Positions 28,631 to 37,658 of a DNA stretch of 64,000 nt are shown piece after piece. Position numbers and translations under genes: made by a program. How positions within the stretch are numbered: the stretch's first letter is position 1; each line of letters begins with the position of its first letter. Location of the stretch: assembly GCF_002355855.1 (NCBI RefSeq), contig NZ_AP017655.1, positions 1,426,001-1,490,000 on the forward strand. Direction: 5' to 3'. A model generated the notes under the pieces. That model was given only the letters and a program-made list of their open reading frames with translations. It was not told where the DNA came from and did no database searches. The stretch comes from Sphingobium cloacae. Lineage in GTDB: Bacteria > Pseudomonadota > Alphaproteobacteria > Sphingomonadales > Sphingomonadaceae.

Positions 28631-29391
28631 CCGTCCGCACCCGCGTCATCCCCTGCCTCGACGTGGCCCATGGCCGCGTGGTCAAGGGCGTGAACTTCGT
28701 CGACCTGCGCGATGCGGGCGATCCGGTCGAGCAGGCGAAAATCTATGACGCGGCAGGAGCGGACGAACTCTGCTTCCTCGACATCACCGCCAGCCATGAG
28801 GCGCGGGGCACCATCCTCGACGTGGTGCGGCGCACGGCGGAGGTCTGCTTCATGCCCGTGACCGTCGGCGGCGGCGTGCGCGGCGCGGAGGATGCGCGGG
28901 CGCTGCTGCTCGCCGGGGCGGACAAGGTGGCGGTGAACAGCGCCGCCGTGGCGCGACCCGACGTGGTGGCGGAGATCGCCGACCGCTTCGGCAGCCAGTG
29001 CGTCGTGGGATCGGTCGATGCGCGGCGCGTGGGTGAGGGCCGGTGGGAAATCTTCACCCATGGCGGGCGCAAGCCGACCGGGATCGACGCGCTGGACCAT
29101 GCGGTGCGGCTGGCGGAACGGGGCGCGGGAGAATTGCTGGTCACCTCGATGGACGGGGACGGCACGAAACAGGGCTATGACCTTGCGCTCACCCGCGCCA
29201 TCGCCGACGCCGTATCCGTGCCGGTGATCGCGAGCGGGGGCGTCGGAACCCTCGAACATCTGGTGGAAGGCGTGATCGAGGGCCATGCCAGCGCCGTGCT
29301 GGCGGCATCCATCTTCCATTTCGGGCAGCATACGATCGCGCAGGCGCACCGGGCGCTGGCGGCGGCTGGCGTGCCGGTGCGATCCGCCTGA
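28627..29391 (+). CDS. hisF: Imidazole glycerol phosphate synthase cyclase subunit
   Basis: 254-residue TIM barrel partner of HisH making imidazoleglycerol phosphate and [24 protein letters not shown] and [15 protein letters not shown] are diagnostic; catalytic Asp residues present. ATGA overlap with hisA. Confidence 0.96.
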   Translation: MTVRTRVIPCLDVAHGRVVKGVNFVDLRDAGDPVEQAKIYDAAGADELCFLDITASHEARGTILDVVRRTAEVCFMPVTVGGGVRGAEDARALLLAGADKVAVNSAAVARPDVVAEIADRFGSQCVVGSVDARRVGEGRWEIFTHGGRKPTGIDALDHAVRLAERGAGELLVTSMDGDGTKQGYDLALTRAIADAVSVPVIASGGVGTLEHLVEGVIEGHASAVLAASIFHFGQHTIAQAHRALAAAGVPVRSA

Positions 29392-29420
29392 AAAGCTGGA
29401 AAAGCGTCGGCTGATCTTAC

Positions 29421-29452
29421 ATTAACCAAAGTGCCCGGAAGGCCATTAACCT
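29421..29452 (+). repeat. Direct repeat CATTAACC upstream of sigma-54-like promoter
   Basis: Two exact CATTAACC copies at 29421-29428 and 29445-29452, 24 bp apart start to start, about 36-60 bp upstream of the -24/-12 element. They could bind an enhancer-type activator; function not shown. Confidence 0.4.
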
Positions 29453-29487
29453 TTTTGAGCAGCGCAAATGCGCCGCCCGGTCCTTTC

Positions 29488-29503
29488 TGGCACGGCTCCT
29501 GCT
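29488..29503 (+). promoter_or_regulatory. Sigma-54-type (-24/-12) promoter
   Basis: TGGCACGG-CTC-CTGCT fits the consensus TGGCACGrNNNTTGCW with one mismatch. The GG and GC are correctly spaced. It lies 43 bp before the ATG of the PEP-CTERM gene. In other bacteria, PEP-CTERM genes are often RpoN-dependent with the PrsK/PrsR system, which supports the call. Confidence 0.65.
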
Positions 29504-29545
29504 TAACTCTCCTGCATCATGTTCTGGGAAACAGGGAGTAAGAGG

Positions 29546-29818
29546 ATGAAGATGAACAAGTTGCTTCTCGCCGTTGGCGTCGCCGGCCTGGTCGGCGCGG
29601 CCACCCCCGCCAATGCGACCTTCGGCTGCTGGTTCGGCGGCAAGTGCGGCGGCGGTTCGTCCTCGGGCGGCCACTCCTCGTCGGGCGGCAACAGCAGCTC
29701 GGGCGGTTCGTCGGGCGGCGCGACGCAGGTGCCCGAGCCGGAACAGCTCGGCCTGTTCGCCATGGGCATCGCGGTGCTCGGCGCCCGCGCCTTCCGCGCC
29801 CGCCGCAAGCGCAAATAA
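29546..29818 (+). CDS. PEP-CTERM sorting-domain protein
   Basis: 90-residue secreted protein: signal peptide (LLLAVGVAGLVGAATPANA), a low-complexity Gly/Ser/His linker with repeated SSSGG units, then the C-terminal PEP-CTERM tripartite signal: VPEPEQ, a hydrophobic helix (LGLFAMGIAVLGARAF) and a basic RRKRK tail. It should be cleaved by exosortase and delivered to the envelope or exopolysaccharide. SD GGGAG precedes the ATG. It sits between hisF and hisE and appears to have its own promoter. Confidence 0.88.
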   Translation: MKMNKLLLAVGVAGLVGAATPANATFGCWFGGKCGGGSSSGGHSSSGGNSSSGGSSGGATQVPEPEQLGLFAMGIAVLGARAFRARRKRK

Positions 29819-29874
29819 GCGCTTCGTACACGGATTTCGGTTGACGGGTCGCGTGCCGGGCGCTTGATGGCGCC

Positions 29875-30192
29875 ATGCGCGCGACCCTTCATCATCTGGA
29901 ACAGACCATCGCGGAGCGGCGGAGCGCCGATCCGTCGCAATCCTATGTGGCGAAGCTGACCGCCAAGGGGCGCGGCAAGATCGCGCAGAAGGTCGGCGAA
30001 GAAGCGGTCGAGACCGTCATAGCGGCCCTGAGCGGCGAGAGCGCCGAAATCGTCGGCGAAAGCGCCGACCTGCTGTTCCATTGGCTCATGCTGCTGGCCG
30101 ATTGCGGCGTATCGCTCGATTCCGTGCTGGATGAACTGGAACGGCGCGAGGGACTGTCGGGGCTGGCGGAAAAGGCGGCGCGCAAGGAGTGA
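29875..30192 (+). CDS. hisE: Phosphoribosyl-ATP diphosphatase
   Basis: 105-residue all-alpha NTP-PPase fold enzyme, second step of histidine synthesis. SYVAKLTAKGRGKIAQKVGEE and the metal-binding EEAVETVIAA ... ESADLLFHWLMLLAD motifs are intact. Separated from hisF by the PEP-CTERM gene. Confidence 0.95.
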   Translation: MRATLHHLEQTIAERRSADPSQSYVAKLTAKGRGKIAQKVGEEAVETVIAALSGESAEIVGESADLLFHWLMLLADCGVSLDSVLDELERREGLSGLAEKAARKE

Positions 30193-30237
30193 TGCGGTTT
30201 TTCAGGCGACTGCCGGCCCTGCCTTGCCTTGACAGCT

Positions 30238-30324
30238 AGTCGAAGGGGACAGGCTGAGTTTACCGAAGGCCGTCCCGCACCTCTCTTCGTCCGGCGGAGG
30301 GCTTCGACAAGCTCAGCCCGAACG
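30238..30324. repeat. Sphingomonad-type intergenic repeat, copy 3
   Basis: Shorter, diverged 5' arm (AGTCGAAGGGGACAGGCTGA) and a well-conserved 3' arm (CTTCGACAAGCTCAGCCCGA), in the 232-bp gap after hisE. Confidence 0.7.
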
Positions 30325-30424
30325 GAAATCGAGTGTCTGGAATCCGCCCATCATCGCCTCCGGATAAATATTGCCTCACCGGCGTTTCTGCTTCAGCTTC
30401 GGTGGAAAGACGATGGAGGGCATC

Positions 30425-30997
30425 ATGGTGCGGACGATCCTGGGCGGACTGCTGGGCGGGTTCGCCCTGTATATCACCGGCTTCATCTTCTGGGGGACGC
30501 CGCTGGGCGCGCTGGCCTTCCACAGGGCCGATCCGCAGGCGGGCGCCAATCTCCAGGCCGCCATGGCGCAGGCGCTCAATCCCACCGGCACCGGCGTCTA
30601 TATCGTGCCCGACCCCGCGACCGCGCAGGGCACCGTGCTGTTCGGCAAGGGGCCGGTCGCGCAGATCTTCTACAATAGCGGCGGGTTTCCGGTGACGGAC
30701 GGCTCCGCGCTGATCGGCGGGTTCGTGCTGGCGCTCGCGGTGGGCGTCGTCATCGCGCTGGCGCTGCGCTTCACGGCGGCGGATTTCGGAAGCCGGGCGC
30801 GCGTGGTGCTGCTCTTCGCGCTGGCGGGGGCGCTGTGGCTGCATGTCGGGCAGGCGGTCTTCAACCATGCGCCATGGGGTTATATCCTCTACAAGGCGCT
30901 CAGCGATTTCGTGGGGCTGGCGGTCGCCGGGCTGGTCGCCGCGAAGCTGATGGAGCCCAGGACGGCGGCTTCGCCCGCGGCCGACACCCTTCACTGA
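30425..30997 (+). CDS. Hypothetical inner-membrane protein
   Basis: 190 residues with about four hydrophobic segments (about 2-24, 98-122, 131-150 and 162-180). I do not recognise a characterised family. The ATG at 30425 is chosen over 30413 because GGAGG lies 5 nt upstream of it. Residues 45-95 are likely periplasmic. Confidence 0.7.
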   Translation: MVRTILGGLLGGFALYITGFIFWGTPLGALAFHRADPQAGANLQAAMAQALNPTGTGVYIVPDPATAQGTVLFGKGPVAQIFYNSGGFPVTDGSALIGGFVLALAVGVVIALALRFTAADFGSRARVVLLFALAGALWLHVGQAVFNHAPWGYILYKALSDFVGLAVAGLVAAKLMEPRTAASPAADTLH

Positions 30998-31128
30998 CGA
31001 AGCGCCACCGGCGAGCCAGGCCGCGAACGTTGCCCGAAAGACATAGGGCGAACGGGCAATGGCTCGTCCCATCCTCTTTTACGCGATCGGAGTTTGATCG
31101 CGGCAGGCTTTGCGCTATCTGGACCAGC

Positions 31129-32601
31129 ATGAACCGTCCCCATCCGATCCTTTTTTCCAGTGCCTTGGCGCTGACTCTCGCCGCCATGCCGGTTGCCGCG
31201 CAACCGCCCGCGCCCACGTCCATCCTGCCTCCGCCGGTGTCGGCGCCGCCGGTCATGCCCGCGCCCGTGGCGCCGCCCGCCATCGTGACGCCGCCGCCCC
31301 TTCCGCTGCCGCCGCTCTCGTCCGCGCAGGAGAAATGGCTGAACGACTGGCTGCGCAGGGGCGCGGCCGAAGGGCTGATGGCGAAGAGCAAGGCGGGAAC
31401 CGCGCTGTCGGGCGACGCGCTGCTGTCGGCCACGCTGGACCGCGCGCGGGCGCTCAGCACCGGGCGGGTCGATACGGCCGACTTCCTCAATATCTGGGCG
31501 CTGCGCCCCGCGCCCTTCGACCCGCGCCCGTCGCTGGCGAAGGCGATCGCGGAGGACCGGCTGCCGCAATGGGCCGCCACGCTGACGCCGCCCTGGTCGG
31601 GCTATGACGGGCTGCGCAAGGGCCTCGTCAATTATGAGCGCATCCGCGATACGGGCGGCTGGCCGAAGCTGAGCGCGGATTCCTCGCCCGACGCGATCCG
31701 CAAGCGGCTCGCCATCGAGGACAAGGCGGTCACGCCCGACGAGAAGCTGGTGGACGCCATCCAGCGGGCGCAGCGCCGCTACGGCCTCAATCCCACGGGG
31801 CAGCTCGGCACGCGGACGCTGGCGGAACTCAACGTGCCGGTGGAGGACCGCATCGCCGCGATCATGGCGAACATGGAACGCTGGCGCTGGATGCCGCGCA
31901 CCCTGCCCGTCAACCGGGTCCAGGTGAACATCGCCGCCGCCGTGCTGACCATGTTCGAAGGCGACCAGCCGGTGAAGTCGATGCGCGCCGTCACGGGCAG
32001 CCCGGACAACCAGACGCCGATGCTGGCGTCGAGCATCCATTCGATCGTCGTCAATCCGCCCTGGAACGTCCCCGCCTCCATCGCGAAGAAGGAGTTGTTC
32101 CCCAAGGGCCGCGCGACGCTGATCCGGCAGGGATACAAGATCGTCGGCACGCCGGGCGGCGGCGAGCGGATCGTGCAGCCCGCCGGGCCGAACAGCGCGC
32201 TCGGCCGGTTGAAGTTCGATTTCAACAACCCCTTCGCGGTCTATCTGCACGACACCCCATCGCGGGCGAAGTTCCAGAGTTACGACCGGCTGGCCAGCCA
32301 TGGCTGCATCCGCCTCGAAAAGCCGGTGCCGCTCGCCGAGATGATGGTGGCGGGCGATCCGCAGCTGGCTGGGCAGATCCAGTCGCTGATCGACGAAGGC
32401 AAGACGCAGCGGGTGTCGCTGCCCAGCGAGGTCGCCGTCTATCTGCTCTACTGGACCGCCTTCGCGGGGAGCGACGGGGTGATGAACTTCCGGTCCGACC
32501 CCTATGGCTGGGACAAGCTGCTCGCCCAGAAGATCGAGGCGTCCAGCCGCCGCCTGGACCCCACCGCCGACCATTCCACCGCCATTGCATCCAAGGATTG
32601 A
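31129..32601 (+). CDS. L,D-transpeptidase (YcbB-like)
   Basis: 490-residue periplasmic enzyme forming 3-3 peptidoglycan cross-links or anchoring envelope proteins. Signal peptide (LFSSALALTLAAMPVAA) then a proline-rich linker, a peptidoglycan-binding-like region (QRAQRRYGLNPTGQLGTRTL), and a C-terminal YkuD domain with the catalytic SHGCIRLEKP (Cys near 391) and VNPPWNVPASI. Architecture matches YcbB/LdtD. Upstream open frame lacks a signal. Confidence 0.92.
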   Translation: MNRPHPILFSSALALTLAAMPVAAQPPAPTSILPPPVSAPPVMPAPVAPPAIVTPPPLPLPPLSSAQEKWLNDWLRRGAAEGLMAKSKAGTALSGDALLSATLDRARALSTGRVDTADFLNIWALRPAPFDPRPSLAKAIAEDRLPQWAATLTPPWSGYDGLRKGLVNYERIRDTGGWPKLSADSSPDAIRKRLAIEDKAVTPDEKLVDAIQRAQRRYGLNPTGQLGTRTLAELNVPVEDRIAAIMANMERWRWMPRTLPVNRVQVNIAAAVLTMFEGDQPVKSMRAVTGSPDNQTPMLASSIHSIVVNPPWNVPASIAKKELFPKGRATLIRQGYKIVGTPGGGERIVQPAGPNSALGRLKFDFNNPFAVYLHDTPSRAKFQSYDRLASHGCIRLEKPVPLAEMMVAGDPQLAGQIQSLIDEGKTQRVSLPSEVAVYLLYWTAFAGSDGVMNFRSDPYGWDKLLAQKIEASSRRLDPTADHSTAIASKD

Positions 32602-32605
32602 TCCC

Positions 32606-32917
32606 ATGCGCAAGATCGCCCTTTTCGCCCTTTGCGGCGCGCTCGCCCTTTCCGCCTGCGGGAAGAAGGAAGAGGAAGCGCCCGCGACCAACAATCTGGT
32701 CGAACCGCCGGTCGAGAATGTCATCATCGAAGAACCGGATGCCGTCCCGAACGTCAGCCAAAACCTCACCAACAGCGCGCCCGCCGCGCCGCCGCCCGAA
32801 GTGTCCGATGACCAGCAGATGCTGGACGACGCCGCCGCCACGGGCATGACGTCGCGCCTGCCTTCGCAGGCCGAGGCGGACCATCACGCCGACGAAGCGA
32901 ATAACACGAGCGGTTGA
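32606..32917 (+). CDS. Small lipoprotein, hypothetical
   Basis: 103 residues. Lipobox LALSACGKKEEE after a short signal; the rest is acidic and Asn/Pro/Ala-rich, likely disordered. It follows the transpeptidase by 4 bp, suggesting an envelope role. No recognised domain. Confidence 0.75.
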   Translation: MRKIALFALCGALALSACGKKEEEAPATNNLVEPPVENVIIEEPDAVPNVSQNLTNSAPAAPPPEVSDDQQMLDDAAATGMTSRLPSQAEADHHADEANNTSG

Positions 32918-32969
32918 TGCGCAGCGCGGCGGCCTTGGACCGGGGCCGCCGCTCTGCTATATTGATTCG

Positions 32970-33653
32970 ATGGATCGCCGCAGTTTTACGAAGTTCGCTT
33001 TGAGCGGACTGGCCTTATCGTTTCTTTCCGACAGCATCGGCAAGGCCGCCGCGCCGGAAATGCCGTCTCCCCGGAATGCGCCTCCCGCGCCGGTTCCCGC
33101 CGCGCCGCGCGCCGTTTCCTTCGCGGGCAAGCCTTATGAGCGGCTGCTGGAAAAGGCGAAGGCGGCGCTGGACAGCCATGCCCATGCCTTCACCCTGCGC
33201 GACCGGATCGCCATCGCCGATTTCAACGCGCCCTCGCGCGACCTGCGGCTGCATGTGGTGGACCTGATCGGCGGGCAGTCCAGTTCCTATCTGGTCGCCC
33301 ATGGCCGCGGATCGGACCCCGGACATTCCGGCTGGCTCCAGAGCTTCTCCAACGAGCCCAATTCGCTGGCGAGTTCGTCCGGCGCCTACCGGACGGGCGA
33401 CATCTATTTCGGCCAGCATGGGCAGGCGATGCGCCTCATCGGGCTGGACCCGACCAACAACAATGCCGAAAACCGCGCCATCGTCATCCATGGCGCGGAC
33501 TATGTGAGCGAGGACCATATCGCCGCATGGGGCAAATGCGGGCGCAGCGAAGGCTGCCTGGCGGTGGCGCGGCACATGCTGCCGCAACTGGTCGGGCTGC
33601 TGGGCCCGGACCGCATGGTCTATGCGGACAAGGTCCTGGTGGCGGGGGCCTAG
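32970..33653 (+). CDS. Murein L,D-transpeptidase catalytic-domain protein (YkuD_2)
   Basis: 227 residues. The N-terminus (MDRRSFTKFALSGLALSFL) is Tat-like. The C-terminal domain carries IVIHGADYVSE and the catalytic CGRSEGCLAVARHMLPQLV segment (Ser-x-Gly-Cys), as in the YkuD_2 family. Third envelope gene in a row with the YcbB-like enzyme and lipoprotein. Confidence 0.88.
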   Translation: MDRRSFTKFALSGLALSFLSDSIGKAAAPEMPSPRNAPPAPVPAAPRAVSFAGKPYERLLEKAKAALDSHAHAFTLRDRIAIADFNAPSRDLRLHVVDLIGGQSSSYLVAHGRGSDPGHSGWLQSFSNEPNSLASSSGAYRTGDIYFGQHGQAMRLIGLDPTNNNAENRAIVIHGADYVSEDHIAAWGKCGRSEGCLAVARHMLPQLVGLLGPDRMVYADKVLVAGA

Positions 33654-33723
33654 ACCCGGATGTGCGGGACGCTCCGGCTTGATGGCCGGCGAGGGCGGTT
33701 TGCGTGCGGCCTGCTTTTTCCAT

Positions 33724-33842
33724 TCCGTTCGCCCTGAGCCCATTCCGTTCACCCTGGGCAAAGTCGAAGGGCAGGACCGGCCGTAGGGAAGCCACTTCGC
33801 TCCGATCAGCGGCGGGCCCTTCGACAAGCTCAGCCCGAACGG
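33724..33842. repeat. Sphingomonad-type intergenic repeat, copy 4
   Basis: Contains a duplicated 5' end (CATTCCGTTCGCCCTGAGCC then CATTCCGTTCACCCTGGGCA) and the conserved 3' arm TTCGACAAGCTCAGCCCGAA, in the 298-bp gap before the nuclease-fold gene. Confidence 0.75.
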
Positions 33843-33951
33843 ATGAACCAGCGTCCTCGAATGGCCGATATCCGCCGATCGCCGGATATAATCGGCGGTC
33901 TCGCGCATTGCCCTCTTGGAAACAGGGCGCCCGCTGGCGCATTAGGTCATC

Positions 33952-34650
33952 ATGAAGTCCATTCGCGTCGCAAGCTACAATATCCGCAAGGCCATCGGCA
34001 CCGACCGCCGCCGAATCCCCGAACGGGTGATCGACGTCATCAATGAAGTGGATGCCGACATCGTCGCGCTTCAGGAGGCCGACCGGCGGTTCGGCATTCG
34101 ATCCGCTGCCCTCCCGCCGCTGCTGCTCGACAGCCAGAGCGGGTACAAGGCCGTGCCGCTCAATGTGCAGACCGACTCGATGGGGTGGCATGGCAACGCC
34201 ATCCTCGTCCGCAAGGAGACGCAGGTCGCGGCCTATGACGTGATCCACCTGCCCTGCCTGGAGCCGCGCGGCGCGACCATGGCGGAAGTCACGCTGGACG
34301 GCGCGAAGCTGCGCGTGTTCGGGATGCATCTGGACCTGTCGGGCCTGTGGCGGCGGCGGCAGGCTTCGGCGATGATCCATGCGGCAGCGCAGGGGGAAGC
34401 CATGCCCACGGTGCTGATGGGCGACCTCAACGAATGGAGCGCGGACCGGGGCTGCCTGGCCGACTTCGCGCGGCATTTCAGCTTCGCGCCGTGCGGGCGG
34501 AGCTTCCATGCGCGGCGGCCGGTGGCGCGGCTGGACCGGATCATGCATTGCGGCAGGCTGAGACTGGTGGACAGCGGCGTGCATGAAAGCGCGGCGGCGC
34601 GCAAGGCGTCGGACCATCTGCCGATCTGGGCGGAGTTCGCGATTGGCTGA
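33952..34650 (+). CDS. Endonuclease/exonuclease/phosphatase family protein
   Basis: 232 residues with the DNase I-like fold: SYNIRKAIGTDRR, LQEADRRFG (metal Glu), HLDLSGLWRRRQ, GDLNEWS (Asp/Asn) and SDHLPIWAEF (catalytic His). No signal peptide. Substrate could be DNA, a phospholipid or sugar phosphate. Stands 43 bp before the patatin gene. Confidence 0.85.
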   Translation: MKSIRVASYNIRKAIGTDRRRIPERVIDVINEVDADIVALQEADRRFGIRSAALPPLLLDSQSGYKAVPLNVQTDSMGWHGNAILVRKETQVAAYDVIHLPCLEPRGATMAEVTLDGAKLRVFGMHLDLSGLWRRRQASAMIHAAAQGEAMPTVLMGDLNEWSADRGCLADFARHFSFAPCGRSFHARRPVARLDRIMHCGRLRLVDSGVHESAAARKASDHLPIWAEFAIG

Positions 34651-34692
34651 CGCCCTCTCGACAAGCCCGGCCCGCTCTGCGATCCATGGGGC

Positions 34693-37023
34693 ATGAGGGA
34701 GAAGGAACTCCGGCTGGCGCTGGTCTGCTATGGCGGGATCAGCCTTGCGGTCTACATGCACGGCATCAGCAAGGAAATCTGGCGGCTGGCGCGGGCGAGC
34801 CGGTCCTTCCATGACGGGACGCCGGCCGAAGGCAGCACCGAGGCCGTCTATCGCCGCCTGCTGGAAGCGATGGCGCGGGAAAGCGGCATCAAGCTGCGCA
34901 TCATGCCCGACATCATCGCCGGGGCCAGCGCGGGCGGGATCAACGGCATCTTCCTGGCGCAGGCGATCGAGACGGGACAGTCACTGGAGCCATTGACCGA
35001 CATGTGGCTGGAAAATGCCGATGTCGACCAGTTGCTGGACCCCGATGCGCGGCCCGCGCGGGCGATCACGAAATTCTGGGCGGCGCCGCTGGTGTGGATG
35101 GCGGCGCGGCGGCCCGGCGACACGGTGGAGCGCACGGTCGCCCCCGACACGCGGGAGGAGGTGCGGCAGAAACTGTCCCGCTTCATCCGGTCGCGCTGGT
35201 TCGAGCCGCCCTTCGGCGGGGAGATATTCTCCGCCATGATCCTCGATGCCTTCGACGCGATGGCGGCGACGGGGCGCGGCCCTTCGCTGCTGCCGGACGG
35301 GCATCCGCTGGACCTGTTCGTCACCGTCACCGATTTCGAGGGCCATCCGCAAAGCCTGACGCTCAACAGCCCGCCGCAGGTGATCGAGACGGAACATCGC
35401 CTGTCCATCGGCTTCCGCGCGGAAGGGCATGGCGCGCGGCCCTTCGCCGATGCGGTGGAACTGGTCTTCGCGGCGCGGGCGACGGCGAGTTTTCCGGGCG
35501 CCTTCCCGCCCTTCACCGTGCGGGAGCTGGATGCGGTGCTGAAGCATCGCCATCGCGCATGGCCGACGCGCGACGCCTTCCTCGCGCGCGCCCTGCCCCG
35601 CCATGTGGCGCAGGGCGTGGCGGAGGATGCGGTGCTGATCGACGGATCGGTGCTGGCCAACGCCCCCTTCGCCCAGGCCATCGGCGCGCTCAGGAACCGG
35701 CCGTCCCGGCGGGAGGTGGATCGCCGCTTCGTCTATATCGACCCCAAGCCGGGGCATCGTTCCATCCGCCTGAACCGCGAAGGCGAGCAAATGGAGGAGG
35801 AACGCAACGACACGCGGCTTCCCGGTTTCTTCCGCACCATTTTCGGCGCGCTGAGCGACATTCCGCGCGAACAGCCGATCCGCGACAATCTGGAGGCGAT
35901 CGACCGCCATTCGTCGGGCATCCGCCGCATGATGCGGATATTGCACGCGCTGCGCCCCGGCATCGAGGCGGAGGTCGAGAACGCCATCGGCGGGATGCTG
36001 TTCCTCGACCGGCCGACCCCGGCGCGCCTGTCGAACTGGCGCGCCAAGGCGCAGCAGCGGGCGGCGGCTTCGGCCGGGTTCGCCTTTCCGGCCTATGGGC
36101 ATCTGAAATTGTCGGGCATCGTCGAATCGCTGGCGGAGCGGCTGTTCTGCCTCAGCGGGGAGGAAAGCCCGATGATGCGCGAAAGCTATCGCCAGGCCGT
36201 CTGGGCGGAAGTGCGCGCGACCGGGGCGGACAAGCTGACCGAGGATGCCGGGCCGTCCTCCGCGCCGGTGCAGTTCTTCCGCACGCATGACATGGCGTTC
36301 CGGGTGCGGCGGCTGCGTTTCCTGGCGCGGCGCCTGACCGAGGCGCTGGAGATCGAGAGCGCGGCGGACGAGGCGGCGGTCGAAAAGCTGCGCGACGCCA
36401 TCTATCAGGCGCTGGCCCATTATACCGAATGCGACCAGGCGGATTTCCATGGGGAAGCCGTGCGCGCCGCCGCGCGGGAGGTGCCGACCGACGCCGCCGC
36501 CGCCCTCGCCGCGCTGGCGCGGGAACGCGACCTGCGCGCGCGGGACGAGGCGGCGGACATGATGCTGGCCGATGCGCTGGCGGCGCTGCCGAAGAAGGAG
36601 CGGCGGACGATGCTGCTCGCTTATCTGGGCTTCCCCTTCTACGATATCGCCACCCTGCCGCTGCTCCAGGGGGAATCGCTGGACGAATATGATCCGATCA
36701 AGGTGGACCGCATTTCACCGGAGGATTGCACCGCGATCCGCTCGGGCGGCGCGGAGGCGACGCTCAAGGGGATCGAGTTCAACAGTTTCGGCGCTTTCTT
36801 CAGCCGCGCCTATCGGGAAAACGACTATCTGTGGGGGCGGCTGCATGGCGTGGAGCGGCTGCTGGACATCGTGAATTCGACAATGCCCGCAGCAAGCCGC
36901 CTTTCGCCCGAACGGCTCGCCGACTATAGGCGGGAGGCGTTTCTGGCGATCCTGGACGAGGAGGAGGAAAGGCTGCCGCATGTCGCGGACCTGATCGCCA
37001 GCCTGCGGAAGGAGATCGGATGA
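34693..37023 (+). CDS. Patatin-like phospholipase (DUF3376 type)
   Basis: 776-residue protein of the large patatin-related family with a C-terminal DUF3376 part. Catalytic dyad: GASAGGINGIF (nucleophile Ser near 79) and DGSVLANAPFAQAI (Asp near 317). The opening ELRLALVCYGGISLAVYMHG is typical. Probably acts on lipids at the inner membrane; one late segment (about 630-650) is hydrophobic. Its stop overlaps the next ATG. Confidence 0.88.
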   Translation: MREKELRLALVCYGGISLAVYMHGISKEIWRLARASRSFHDGTPAEGSTEAVYRRLLEAMARESGIKLRIMPDIIAGASAGGINGIFLAQAIETGQSLEPLTDMWLENADVDQLLDPDARPARAITKFWAAPLVWMAARRPGDTVERTVAPDTREEVRQKLSRFIRSRWFEPPFGGEIFSAMILDAFDAMAATGRGPSLLPDGHPLDLFVTVTDFEGHPQSLTLNSPPQVIETEHRLSIGFRAEGHGARPFADAVELVFAARATASFPGAFPPFTVRELDAVLKHRHRAWPTRDAFLARALPRHVAQGVAEDAVLIDGSVLANAPFAQAIGALRNRPSRREVDRRFVYIDPKPGHRSIRLNREGEQMEEERNDTRLPGFFRTIFGALSDIPREQPIRDNLEAIDRHSSGIRRMMRILHALRPGIEAEVENAIGGMLFLDRPTPARLSNWRAKAQQRAAASAGFAFPAYGHLKLSGIVESLAERLFCLSGEESPMMRESYRQAVWAEVRATGADKLTEDAGPSSAPVQFFRTHDMAFRVRRLRFLARRLTEALEIESAADEAAVEKLRDAIYQALAHYTECDQADFHGEAVRAAAREVPTDAAAALAALARERDLRARDEAADMMLADALAALPKKERRTMLLAYLGFPFYDIATLPLLQGESLDEYDPIKVDRISPEDCTAIRSGGAEATLKGIEFNSFGAFFSRAYRENDYLWGRLHGVERLLDIVNSTMPAASRLSPERLADYRREAFLAILDEEEERLPHVADLIASLRKEIG

Positions 37024-37613
37024 CCGCTCGTGCGACCCTGATGGCGATGACGATGCTGGCCTTCGCCGGCGGCTGCTCGTCATCGGGCGGAGAGCGCGGC
37101 GCCGATCCCGCGCGGCAGGAAAGCGCCGTGTCCACGACGCCCGTCTCCGCGCCGCCGCCGTTGGCGGAAGCGCCGCGACCACGCCCTCCCCTGCCCGCCA
37201 AGGCCAGGGACCTGCCGCCCGACAAGATGCTGTCGTCGATCGAGACCGAAACCGCCATGCAGGCGAAAATGCCGGACGAACAGCCTTTGTCCGACCCCGG
37301 TCGCCCGCCCTATCGCCCGGTCGACCTCCCGGCTTCGGGATCGACCGCGCCCGTCGCGCCCTTCCCGCAGGAGGTGACGAACTATATGGTCGAGCGCGAC
37401 AGTTGCGACCATTTCCGGGGCGAGGAACCCTATGACGCGGACCGGCGCGCCTATCTGGCGGAAAATATAGCGGAACTGTGCACCGGGACGGACGGACGGC
37501 TGGCGGCGCTTCGGATGCGCTATGCCGACGATCCCACGGTGCTCGCCGCGCTTTCGGGCTATGAGGAGCGGATCGAAAGCGGATCGGGCAGCGGCAAATA
37601 TATCGGGAAGTGA
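37020..37613 (+). CDS. Hypothetical lipoprotein
   Basis: 197 residues. Short signal with lipobox LAFAGGCSSSGG, a proline-rich linker, then a small domain with two Cys (DSCDHFRGEEPYDADR and ELCTGTDGRLAAL) that may form a disulfide. Coupled to the patatin gene by ATGA. Function unknown. Confidence 0.72.
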   Translation: MTARATLMAMTMLAFAGGCSSSGGERGADPARQESAVSTTPVSAPPPLAEAPRPRPPLPAKARDLPPDKMLSSIETETAMQAKMPDEQPLSDPGRPPYRPVDLPASGSTAPVAPFPQEVTNYMVERDSCDHFRGEEPYDADRRAYLAENIAELCTGTDGRLAALRMRYADDPTVLAALSGYEERIESGSGSGKYIGK

Positions 37614-37658
37614 TCCGGGAGGATTGCGGAGGCGGTATCGAAGGGCGGTTTGCTGTCC

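Noticed and set aside
29808..29825. Terminator AAGCGC/GCGCTT at the PEP-CTERM stop
   Set aside because: Short stem over the stop codon with no T tract.
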